Origin: Ostrinia nubilalis
Taxonomy: Eukaryota > Arthropoda > Insecta > Lepidoptera > Crambidae
Direction: 5' to 3'
DNA length: 64,000 nt
NCBI RefSeq assembly: GCF_963855985.1
Contig: NC_087117.1
Span: 439,001-503,000, forward strand
Shown here: positions 18,751 through 29,600 of the stretch, in pieces
Layout of the letters: each line of letters begins with the position of its first letter
Position numbering within the stretch: position 1 is the stretch's first letter
Translations under genes and position numbers: made by a program
Notes under the pieces: model-generated
Seen by the model: the letters and a program-made list of their open reading frames with translations, nothing else
Databases searched by the model: none
Told to the model about the DNA's origin: nothing

Positions 18751-21700
18751 CCGGTTTAGGCTGCGCTCCCGCTACGTGGTGGTGGTGACGTAGGTGCCCT
18801 AGGAAAGATAAGATAAGATAAGAAGCGTTTATTTGCCAGAATACAGGTTTTAAGGTTCTTACAAAAAATTTTAGTATAGCCTGACCAGGAACATAAAAAC
18901 CCTCGCCATGTTGCGGAAAACTAATGGTACTAATTTCTTTTAATGGCAACAGTAACTGAAAACTTCATTGACATGTCACCTTGTATGTCAGTCTATTGCT
19001 GTCAAAGTGTAAACAAACTTTATTTTAAATGTGCGCAATTGGTTTTATGAATTAAATTGCTAAAATATTTTTATAGTCGTGAAAGAAAAGTGGTTCACAA
19101 TGTGTTAAAGTATTTGTCGAAGAGAAATACTAAGGGTTCGGACAATATTTTCATTGAATAATGTTTCCGACAAAGGTTGTCAAATTGACTGACATGTTTA
19201 TCGTATAGTACAGTCCACTATGAAAATTAGCTGTGGTTTGTTTCAACTACCTATTTTAAAAATTTTTGTCACTTTCTAAATGTTGAATTTTATGGGATTG
19301 GGAAAGAAGTACCGAGTTTGAAGCGTTCATGAGCAGACATTGCAGTTGAATATTCAAGTTCTGAATTTGATTATTGATGAATAATAAAATAAATTCTACT
19401 AGCTCGATTGATGGTTTCATTTAATTTATTAAAATCAGGTTACCTATAATAATATTTATTCGTTAATTTATGAAAATATCAAATTAGCCCGTAATCCTGA
19501 ATCCTGATACATAAAGTTAGCCTATTAATTTAACACAGGTACGACTGTACTCAGTGTTGCACTATCAAATGCAATTGACGCGCCTCTATGCCAGGATTTT
19601 TATGTTCCTGGTCAGGCTATACAAGATAGTTTTATTATTTGTCCCGAAAATAAAACAGGGATTTTTTTTAGACTACTAGGTCAGAGGCTGAGGAGAAAAT
19701 GCCAATATGAGGGTAGTTGAAAATCTTCAAGCCCGTCCGAACGGACGACCACGAACCGCCAGTCTGCTTGCGACCACGGCTGCAGCATCGCAGCCGAAAC
19801 GTCAAGCCGTGAGTACATAATGTAACTCATTAATAAACGTCGCGTTAAGACCCGTGTCTTACTATTTGAATTAAAATGCCACTAGGTTTTTGGAAATGCG
19901 GGGCATTACCGGGGCGTGTGTTAAAAATTGTCGTCGGTCGTAGCCGCTCTCATCGTTACGTCGTTATCGGCTGTCTATCATTTCACTGATTTGAGTAATC
20001 AGACAAGTGAGCGAGTGCGAGGCGTTACCGGGGCGTACGTTTAAATTCGTCACCATCTTTGTCGCTCGTTGCCACATTTTCGGATACCTGTGTTAGTTAA
20101 TGTTTAATAAACACAACACGGAAAACGCAGCGTGGGACGTCCATCTACAAGGTGGACCGATGACATCGTAAAGGTAGCAGGGAAGCGCTGGACGCAGGCC
20201 GCTACCAATCGATCAACGTGGAAAGCATTAGGGGAGGCCTATGTTCAGCAGTGGACGTCCTATGGCTGAAATGATGATGATGATGAATAAACACAAGCGG
20301 GGCGTTACCGGGGCGTCGCGGCGGCGCCAAATACTCGAACATGCTCTGCGTGTGCTGCGCCAGCATGCTCGCCAGGTCGCACGGCATCGGGTCCGTCCAG
20401 AAGAAGTCGTGGTTGAGCGCTGTGTCCGCGTCGTATCTGACAAATAAAAAATAATTATGTTCTTCTGATTAATTTTATTGCAGCTAAAATAGTAAGACAC
20501 GGGTCTTAACGCGACGTTCATTAATGAGTTACATTATGTACTCACGGCTTGACGTTTCGGCTGCGATGCTGCAGCCGTGGTCACAAGCAGACTGGCGGTT
20601 CGCGGCGTCGTCCTTTCGGTCGTCTGCTTGTGACCACGGCTGCAGCATCGCAGCCGAAACGTGACGAAGACTCGTGTCTTACTATTTTAGTTGAAATGGA
20701 ACGCGAAAGTTTAAAATCTTATAATTTTATTGCAGTTCCACAGGCCCCTCATTCCCACTGGGCACCGGGCCCCGTGACCGAGGTGGCCCCTGTCTGTTCA
20801 AAAGACCTTTCTCAAGATGATAAAGCCCCATTGATCCAGTTCTGGATTTGTCAAAACCCGTATAGCTGCGACCTCCGTGCGGACTTAAAAAGTTCGCTTA
20901 CTAGATTTCAGAAGATAAATAAAAGTCAAATGAGATCCAACAAACAACACTACGCTGATTTTCAGCGGAGGCTATTGGGGCACTGACTGGGGCTGCCGTA
21001 AAAAACGTCAATAAATATTTGCAACTAGCTTTCCGCCCGCGGCTTCGCCCGCGTGGAATTTTGTCTGTCACAGAAAAACAATATCGCGCGCGTATTTGCT
21101 CACCGTTTAGACCTACCCTGGACTGAATTCATTTTTATTTATATAGATAGATTTTGACAGCGAAACAGAATTAGCATTGCATTTTTGAGTATGGACATGC
21201 AGACAAATGTTATACATTTCTTGTATAAGTGTAATCGTTCTGCCTCCTTCCAAAGGCTGCTGTGCCCTAACTGGGTCCACATTGTTCTGCTTGAATTGTA
21301 AGATCTAAATGCTATTGTGGTGAAGGTATTGAGTAGTTTTGGATTTTTGTTGTTGAAACTTACCTCTTCGCCGGGTCCAACTGCAGCAGCTTGTCTAGTA
21401 AATCACAGCCATAGGGATCCTTCACATAGTGCTTTAGCCTTTCCTGTTGTAAAAATAGGTACTCTGGTTAAAAATTTATCAATCGTGGTGAAATGGTTTG
21501 GTTGTGAAGACAGAGTAAACTCTCGCAAACATATGAGTCATAAAAAGTTACACATTTTTGTGCAATTAGGCTTTTAAAAAACGTTTACACATCCAAATCA
21601 TTGTTTGACGATAAAGATTGCACAACATTGTGCAATTATTGTTTGACGACAAAACATTGTGTGTAGCGGACAGCCGCTCGGGCGTGCGGAAATAAGAGAA

Positions 21701-24700
21701 ACCTTCGGTTCAAAATAAAGGTGTATTTCGGCAATATATGCCCACAACGGCTATCAAAAACATATAGGTACTTCGAAACTAAACAAAAGGTATCAAAAAG
21801 AGTAAAAAAGTATAAAAACATAGACAATATCAAAAAGAGGTTGGTCCACCTATTGGTCCCCAACATTGTGTTCAACAACAATTTTTCCTGTGTATCACAA
21901 ATAAATTATTTTAGGCTATTTAAGGACATAGTAATATCAACTTGGAAAGAGATCAACACCGTATAGCCTTTCGATGTCAACCGCGAGGCGAGGCGTTTAC
22001 GTTACGGTGCGGACAAATATGCGTTAGGCTCAGAACAGACGGTGAAACGCAACTGCAACGAAACTGCAACTTTCTAATGATTCTTATGAATGAAACTGAA
22101 ACTGAAAGTTTCATACTGGTCGCGTCATGTGTGGTCTCTCAACGGACGCTATGGCAGAAACTTAGATGCAACTCAAAAGTAACTATCAGTTGCAGTTTCG
22201 TTTCACCGTCTGTTCTGGGCCTTACAGTACATTACGGAGTTTCATACAAAGAATACTGACCGCCTCGAGTTGATACGGTTACGATCCGTTTCCGGGTTGA
22301 TATGTGCTACGTCCTTTAGAGGTTACCAGCGCATAAAAACCACGAACCTTGACTTTCCTCTTCTGTCCTTTGGGCAGTTCCATCTTGTTGTATAGATCCA
22401 GGCTCTCCACGCCAGGCCACACGTCCGGCGTGCAGGAACCGCACAGCTGAGAAATCAGGATCAGTTGCTGCTGCTCCGTTGGACCCTGGGGTGAGAGGCA
22501 GAAGGGATATAGATCGTTTCATCCACGAAGACAAGCATCCGGCTCGAAGGACCAATTTTTGTTCTTTCATCTTGTGCAACACAGAATCGGCTCGTAGGAC
22601 CATTTTTTATGTTCTTTTATAGATCGTTTCGGCCACCCCACCATTCTTCCACTAATGTTTGAGTGTTATCGGTACACGCTAAATCATCCATGAGTGCACA
22701 CGCACACTACAATAATGCCGCTCGGATTAAACTCCCCGCACCCCGCGCGACCGAGACCAAAAATTGGTGGGGCGCGTCTTCGTGGATAGGGATAGCGACT
22801 GTTGCTTTAATGGACCCTAGAGTAAGAGGCAGAATGACTATAAGTGATTGGCACTTGGCAGGGCAACGTCTGCTGTGCACGAGTCACAGATGAGAGATTA
22901 GGATGAGCTGCTGCTGCTCTGTTAGACCCCGGGGTTAGAGGCAGAACAGTTATAATGGATTGGCAAGTAATTTCAGCGAGATAGGAGCAGCTACTGTTGC
23001 TATAATGGCTCCTAGAGTAAAAGGCAGAATGACCATAATTGATTGGAAAGAGCTACAGAGCTGACAGATGAGGATTAGTTGCTGCTGTTCTGTTGGACCC
23101 TGGGGTGAGAGGCAAAAGAGGTAATATTGATTGGCAAGCGACAGGAACAGGAGACGCAGAATGACTATAATTGATTGCAAATACCGTCCAAGTCGACAAA
23201 ATATTCCGTGGGGCTACTGCAAAAAACGTTGCCAGCATAGCGGCGTGATAGATAGACCCGAAAATACGTAAACAGTGTTTCGAACTAGCCTTGTGATGGA
23301 ACACCATGTACTATGCATTTTATAGATTAAACGAAATAGAAATAAAACTGATAGGTGTACTACCCGTTCGCGCTAAGTTTGCCGGTCCGTAGAATGCGCG
23401 TCCCCTCCCTTAAACGCAATTAGTTAGCGATTAAACGCAATTATATGTCTTATTTTACGCAAACACACATTTTTTATCAATATTAATAAATACAAATTAT
23501 TTTAAATATTGTTTGTTATATGTAGTTATAGACACTTCCCTTCGAGTGACGTCATATCGCCAGCGGCAAACTTAAAGCGAACAGATAGTATTACGAAAGA
23601 AAGATGTCAAACCTGCATAATGGGTGACCGTGTCCACATTTCGGCCATGATGCATCCCGCACCCCACATGTCCACTGGGGGGCCGTAGTTGCGGTCACCT
23701 TTGGGAGAAATTACAAAATATTTATAGAATAGAAATAATTTATTTGCATAAAAATATTTAAATCTAAATTATCAAAATAACAACACAGTCCGGTCCGTGA
23801 TCACGTAGAATTTTGTCCAATGACCCCTAGCTACCCATCCTTATCGCTCGTGCGTAATTATGTTGCTGTCGCACTCGCACACTCACTGCGGGCGCCCGTC
23901 GCACAGTCGCGACAGCAATATAATTACGCGCGAGCGATAAAGATGGGTAGTTTGGGGTCATTGGACAAAATTCTACGTGCTTACGGACCAGACTATAGTA
24001 GTACTAAATAAAAATAACTCACCTAATAACAGCTCCGGAGGCCTGTACCACAATGTCACAACTCTGTTTGTATACTTGTTAGCCTGTCCAGACTTGGCTA
24101 CACTGATGGCACGCGCCAGACCGAAGTCAGCGAGTTTTAAGATACCGTTCTTGGTAATCAGAACATTGGCAGCCTTCATATCTCTATGTAAGATCTTATT
24201 GCTATGAATGTAGTATAACCCATTCAATAGCTGCTGCATGACCTTCTTAATCTCGCCGAGACTGAATTTCACGTTCACATTCGACAATAAACCTGCCAAA
24301 TCGTGCTCACAAAAGTCAAAAACCAAGTAGAAAGTTGACCTGTACTTATTGTGCAGTGTAGCCTTAGTCCGACATATTTCGATCAAATTCACAACATTCT
24401 CGTGTTTCAGACGCTGTAGTATCCTTATTTCTCGCAAGGCAGTGATAGGAAACCCTTCCTTTTCGTTATCCATGAGTACTTTCTTCATTGCCACGAATTT
24501 TTTACTACTGTTCCGAGCTCGAGCTTTAAAAACTTCTCCGAAGGTTCCTTGACCGATCTTGGCCACTTTTTCGTATTTGGAAGACTCATCGCAGAATGGG
24601 AACTCGAAATCTTCAACGTACTTCTCTTTTTCCCGCATATTCAGGATCGTCGAACTTGTGCTGATGACTGGCGGAGCCTGCCCCCCAGGGGCGCTCACGC

Positions 24701-24767
24701 TTTGCATTTTAGACGTAATCGTGGTAGTTTTAACTTCACTCCCGGGGAAAACGACACACCTCGACAC
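18707..24767 (-). CDS. Cdk9: Cyclin-dependent kinase 9 (P-TEFb catalytic subunit), six coding exons
   Basis: Phosphorylates the RNA polymerase II C-terminal domain and negative elongation factors to release paused polymerase. Exons in reading order: 24767-24023, 23698-23613, 22485-22348, 21443-21364, 20436-20309, 18798-18707, all with GT/AG borders and consistent phase, giving 422 aa (human about 372, fly about 404). Visible hallmarks: glycine loop IGQGTFGEV (71-79), Lys95, the eponymous PITALRE (107-113), HRDMK with Asp196, DFG 214-216, T-loop [15 protein letters not shown] (Thr233), [41 protein letters not shown] and the terminal QDRVF like other Cdk9 proteins. Translation could also begin at Met21 or Met44. 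The last exon abuts a tenfold tandem repeat of itself, and introns contain MITEs and RTE pieces. It is transcribed divergently from the sorting nexin. Confidence 0.96.
18875..19621. mobile_element. MITE-like element in Cdk9 intron 5
   Basis: Inverted ends TATAGCCTGACCAGGAACAT (left) and its complement at 19600-19621 enclose about 750 bp without coding capacity. The ends start with TA, as in Tc1/mariner relatives. Confidence 0.7.
19730..20690. repeat. Inverted and direct copies of a GCAGCATCGCAGCCGAAACG repeat
   Basis: The segment 19740-19870 recurs inverted at 20488-20585, and its first part recurs directly at 20615-20690 (GGCTGCAGCATCGCAGCC hairpin, GACCCGTGTCTTACTATT). Between them are two GGCGTTACCGGGGCGT satellite motifs (19904-19920, 20020-20036), an RTE tail and Cdk9 exon 5. 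It is a transposon-derived patch of Cdk9 introns 4-5. Confidence 0.6.
20110..20290 (+). mobile_element. RTE retroposon 3' end
   Basis: Reads the C-terminal RTE motif ([17 protein letters not shown], somewhat changed), then CAGCAGTGGACGTCCTATGG and a GATGATGATGA tail. It is 5'-truncated and lies just beyond the donor of Cdk9 exon 5. Confidence 0.8.
22027..22221. mobile_element. 195-bp MITE with TTA duplication
   Basis: Ends GGCTCAGAACAGACGGTGAA and the complement at 22202-22221, flanked by TTA at 22024-22026 and 22222-22224. It lies in Cdk9 intron 3. Confidence 0.8.
22795..23180 (-). repeat. Partial copies of the Cdk9 exon 3 acceptor edge
   Basis: Intron 2 contains two diverged copies (about 22878-22940 and 23048-23115) of the exon 3 start. 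On the minus strand each reads CCTCT.ACCCC(A/G)G followed by the codons for G(P/S)TEQQQLILI. Shorter echoes (GGACCCTAGAGTAAGAGGCAG) lie near 22812 and 23005. Both copies decay before a donor, so they look like decoy acceptors, not exons. Confidence 0.75.
23787..23994. mobile_element. Palindromic MITE, family A, copy 1
   Basis: About 208 bp, almost a perfect inverted repeat (ACGTAGAATTTTGTCCAATG / CATTGGACAAAATTCTACGT; CCCATCCTTATCGCTCG / CGAGCGATAAAGATGGG) around a GCGGGCGCCCGTCGC centre. Other copies: 29799-30124 and 58919-59107. It lies in Cdk9 intron 1. Confidence 0.85.
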
Positions 24768-26605
24768 TAACTAAACTACAACTGACTGAATTTAGGAATT
24801 GCTTTCCCCAAATTGCTAAAAAATACCACAAAAAATACCACGAATGAGAACAACAAACAGGTTGCTCAAAACTCAAACGTCAATGTCAAAAACGTCCACA
24901 CATTTTTTTTTAATTTTCACTAGTGTTGGAAAGCTGACTAAATCGATTAAGTATCGTTAATAAACACAGAATACCAACTATTAAGTGGGCGTTTCGTTAC
25001 AAGTATATCAAACAAATAATTGACAACACTTTTATGCCAAATTATTACGTGTGAAGAAACGTGTACCAATCTGTCAAAAGTGGAAATTTAATGATTTTCC
25101 CGATTCAAAAAATACAAAGAAACTCAATATTTCTTTGTAGAAAGGTGCTTTGTTGTAATTAAATTAGTCTAATTAGTTGTAATGTAGTCACCATTACGTG
25201 TATGGGAGTGAAACAACAGTGCTTGCATTATTATTGATCCATTTTCGGAAATTAGGCCAAGCTGGAATAAAATTGTTGTTTTGTGAAGTTTTTCTTGTGT
25301 CAAGCCTTATCAAGTAGGTATATTTATATGGTAAATGTTTGTAGATTGTGTTCTAAAAAGAGTACTGATATTTTTTTTCATAAGTGGTCTACTTGTAGCT
25401 AGAAAGTCTACGCCCCCTTTTTCCCTAAACGCTCTGCAGTTTCATCCTATCCTTGCGAGTTTGAAGTGAAAAGTTATTTTGCTAATTATAGCCCATTAAA
25501 GTGCTTATCATTTGTGTTATTATCGCAGCGTGTTACCGTCAAATTTCTGCTCCAATTGGTTAGAAAGTACATTTCGCGCCAGTGCCAAATTTTTGTAAAG
25601 TACTGCTTTGAATCATCTAAAAGTACGTTCAGATATGCCTTACAGTTAATATTACCTCTCTGCCTGTATAGACATCCAGTTTTGCCATCAAAACCTTGTT
25701 TATTTTGCTTGGAGTGTTATGTGTATTATTTTCTTTATTTTACAAGTTTTATTGCTTGAATACTTCTTTTAGTCTACTTCAGTCATTCAAACTTGTGCTG
25801 AAAACCCTAAATCATTCAGTTTGTTCAGCAAATTTAACTAATAAAGCCAATTATAAAATTAGTGTATGAACCTCCTACTAATTCTTTGACCTTGACATTG
25901 TGATTATTTATTGTTGTTGATATTAAACATTCAGTAGATTACAGAATTTATATTTTACTTTTTTTAATTATTATGTATTAATGTTGTTATTTAAATGTAG
26001 GTATAGATTAAACCTTTTTATCACAAAATAACTCCTATTTCAACTTCATTTATGTTTTGTTATCATAAATACTAAAAACCTCTATTGTATGTGCATAAAT
26101 TTTGTGTTAAAACTGTATTATTGTATTTTTTGCTTGAGAGCATGAACATAAGTGCTTAAACACTGAAGCTCATGAGTTTCAAATTAAATTATTGAAGAAA
26201 AAGGAATTTCTTTTTTGCATTTAGGCTTTTAAAAAGCAGTTTTACATGTCTCAGTATTAATTTAAGTCTACCACTGCTTCCGGACCATAAATGGGCCAGT
26301 GCTGAAATATTAAAATTGTTTGTGAAGTATTAAAATGGACAGTAACATCCACGGGTGTTCAGGTAGTAAAGAATGATACGACAGAATGTCTATAGACGTC
26401 ATTGTTTTTACTCGTTTTACATTGACCTTACTCCCAGTGAAATGTATGTGAATAAGTAGTGTCGTATTGGGAATTCATTCTTAACTTGTACTGTCCACCT
26501 AAGTGTTAAGAAGAAAAAGAAATGTTTATTCAGTATCATCGACAATACACTTAAATTAACTTAGTATTATTTACATCAGAAACCAATTAAACCATTTTTC
26601 CAGCC
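24768..26605. other. Intergenic region between divergent Cdk9 and sorting nexin genes
   Basis: About 1.8 kb, AT-rich, presumably holding both promoters and the first, non-coding exon of the nexin (an acceptor-like TTTTTCCAG ends three bases before its ATG). A short hairpin element with TGGACAGTA/TACTGTCCA ends lies at about 26336-26498. I see no convincing gene; a 97-aa frame at 25466-25759 lacks support. Confidence 0.5.
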
Positions 26606-29600
26606 ATGGCAAGTGAGAGCAGTTCAGCTGTGCTGGACCTGAACGATGGGGACATCACAGAAGACACGGAGCCACCGAGTGTGACGGAAGACACCAACGA
26701 TGGCAACGAGGGCATACCTCTGATTATGGAGCATGGATATGATATTGCTGTTAAGGTATCGTTGAAAAGAAGAATATTTTTATTCGATTCTTCTAATGAG
26801 CTAGTGTTTATGCTATAAAAACTTTTAAATATTAAACTGCTGATAAAAAGTTAGTCAATTGAGTTTATTTTATTTATTTTTATTTATGAGTTGGCAAAAT
26901 AGTGACGTCATCGCCTTGTATTAACAACCCAACCCAACAAAAACAGTTTTATAAAGTAAAACAGTTGATTGGTGATGTCAAATACCCTATTCCCAGAGTC
27001 TCATTTAAACAGTTTTATAAAGTACTAGTGGCCGCTCGCGACTTCGTACGCGTGGATCCCGTTTTACCCCCTTAAGGGTGGAGTTTCGTAAAATCATAGC
27101 AGATGTCTACACCTTATGAGGAGACTACCTGCCCAAGTTTCTAGGTGTTATAGTTTTTCGTAATTAACCCTTTTCCCAGGGGCATCACAGTGAAAATCGT
27201 GATTTTCTCAGAGACACAAACGCAGTTGAAGAGTATGATATGCGAACTGGCAGAAGAAAGCATAAAAACAGGTTTAGCTATGAACATGTCAAAGACAAAA
27301 ATAATGACGAACAGTCTCAAAACACCAACATGGGTACATGGAAAATGCATAGAATATGTCGAGGACTACATATACCTGGGAAAACAGGTCTCATTCAACA
27401 AAGATAGCAACGAAGAGGTAATAAGCAGAAGGATAAACATCACCTGGAAAAAGTTCTGGTCGCACAAAGAGATCCTGAAAGGCAACTATAGCTTGCACCT
27501 GAAAAGAACCGTAGTCGAAACCTGCCTACTACCATGCTTATTATACGGGAGCCAAACTTGGGTGTACCAGACCAAAAATAGAGCAAAAATAGAATCATGT
27601 CAACATGCGATGGAGAGGAGCATTCTGAAAATAAGAAAAATTCAAAAAATCAGAAACAACAAAATTAGACAACAAACAAAACTAACAGATGCCCTCCAAA
27701 AAGCTTTAAAACTAAAATGGCAGTGGGCTGGACACCTAGCAAGGTACAAAGATAGAAGATGGACTATAACATCAACAGAATGGAAGGGACCGAAGGGGAA
27801 AAGGAATGTTGGGAGACCCAAAGAAAGGTGGGCTGATGATATAATGAGAGTAGCGGGAGAAAATTGGCTCGACCTAGCCCAGTACAGGAAGAAATGGAGC
27901 GGAATGGAGGAGGCTTTTGCCTATACAGGGGTGCCACAAGAGTGAAGACAAATGCTTCTAACTTAATTTATAAAATTGTAAACTTGTGGAAATAAAAGCT
28001 TTTTATTTTATTTATTTATTTATTTATCACAGTGAAAAAATGTATGAGAAATCCTGCATCAAATAGTTTTTTTAATTGTTAACCCTTCGCTCTGGAAGCG
28101 CTGGTAGGGCAAAAAAAAGAATGAGACATGTATAGGCTTCTTAAGAGCATTTGACGATTTGCAAGTACTAATTTAATTAGTCTAAACAAATAAAGATATT
28201 TTGATTTTGATTTTTTATTTTTACAGGTTGATGCGCCTCTAAAACAGTTATCGACGCTAGAAACGTTCGTGACGTACCGCGTGCGATGCGTCTGCGCTCG
28301 CTGGCCCGCGCCGCCCGCTGTGCGCCGCCGCTACAACCACTTCCGGGTGAGTGCGACGAGTTAAAACAGCGTTTCGATAACTCTTTTATAATGCGAAAGC
28401 TAGGGACTGGAATTCGAACATTATAATCCGGGCCTTTTCAAGGCGAAAGTGAATGGGCACTTACAGGGCAGTATCATCAGTACCATCCTAGACTGCATCT
28501 CACTTAACACCAGGTGCGATTGCAGTCAAATACCTGCCTTGTTTGTTATGTATAAAAAAACCTTGTTATAAATGTTTTCGTCTGTAAAATACCCTAATAA
28601 AAATGTACATAAAGATTTTTTGCCTTGCTCACCCTTTTATTGAACCTGTTCCATTTCTTCTTCTCCTTAAAATGATTGATTCGCAAGCTCTGTAAATATG
28701 CTCTTTGAAAAGCTTCTTACAGAACAAAAACCCATGTTTTATTTTTATTTTATTTATTTATTTGGTACACCAACAAAGTCACATACAGTTCATACATTTT
28801 AACATGGTTTAACACATGATGCGTATATGACCTCAATTACAGGTATACACAGCATTTCTTGTTTCCAAATTAAAAAAAAATGATTTGATTTGCCGGGCTA
28901 GGATGCGCCCCGTGATATAGAATAGAATAGAATAGAAAATATTTGTCTCAAAACAGAAATCTAAAATCTTATCGACGATTTTAGACGACAAACGTATGAG
29001 TAGGCGCACACCGTTGATTTTTCGTCGGCCGATAGTTTAGTCGGGCAGTTGATCAACCCACCACCACCCATGGCCATGCCAACCTTGCGGTTATACTGGC
29101 CGAATCGCGGGAAGTGTGCGCGGAATTGCGGCTGCCTACGGCAGATTGCACTCCACCGCGCCACACTTCTTGACTCCCTACAAGTTATTTTTGGGCAGTT
29201 GATCAGTATGGGCATGTATGGGAGTGCGCACACTACGCCGATTCGATTTGGCCGATTCTTCATACAAATTAAAATCGGGCACAACTATCGGCCAACTAAA
29301 AATCAACGGTGTGTGCCTACTCTAAAGCAGCAGCAGTTACAGCAGTGGACGTCCTATGGCTGAGACGATGATGATGATGATATCGCGTAAAATCGATAAA
29401 GTGGCGCGACAAATTCTTATCGTGGTGCGCATCCTAGGCCTACTGAATGTGTTTTATGAGTGTTTTTCGCCCCCAGATCCTCCACAGCCGGTTGTCAGCG
29501 GCGCACCCTCTGATCGCAGCGCCGCCGCTTCCACCGCGGCACTCCGCGCGTCAACAGCTCGACCGCTACGAGCCCGGCTTCGTGCGCCTTAGAGCGATGG

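Noticed and set aside
17191..18759. Many overlapping 93- and 107-aa open frames on both strands
   Set aside because: They repeat with the 142-bp period and come from stop-poor GC-rich satellite; only the 30 terminal codons of Cdk9 at 18707-18798 are real coding sequence.
20202..20387. 61-aa frame ending in a poly-His stretch
   Set aside because: The first part is Cdk9 exon 5; the His run is translation of the RTE tail repeat after the donor at 20308.
22720..23307. Possible extra Cdk9 exons in intron 2
   Set aside because: The pieces repeat only the start of exon 3, lack donors and break the phase; the complete exon is 22348-22485.
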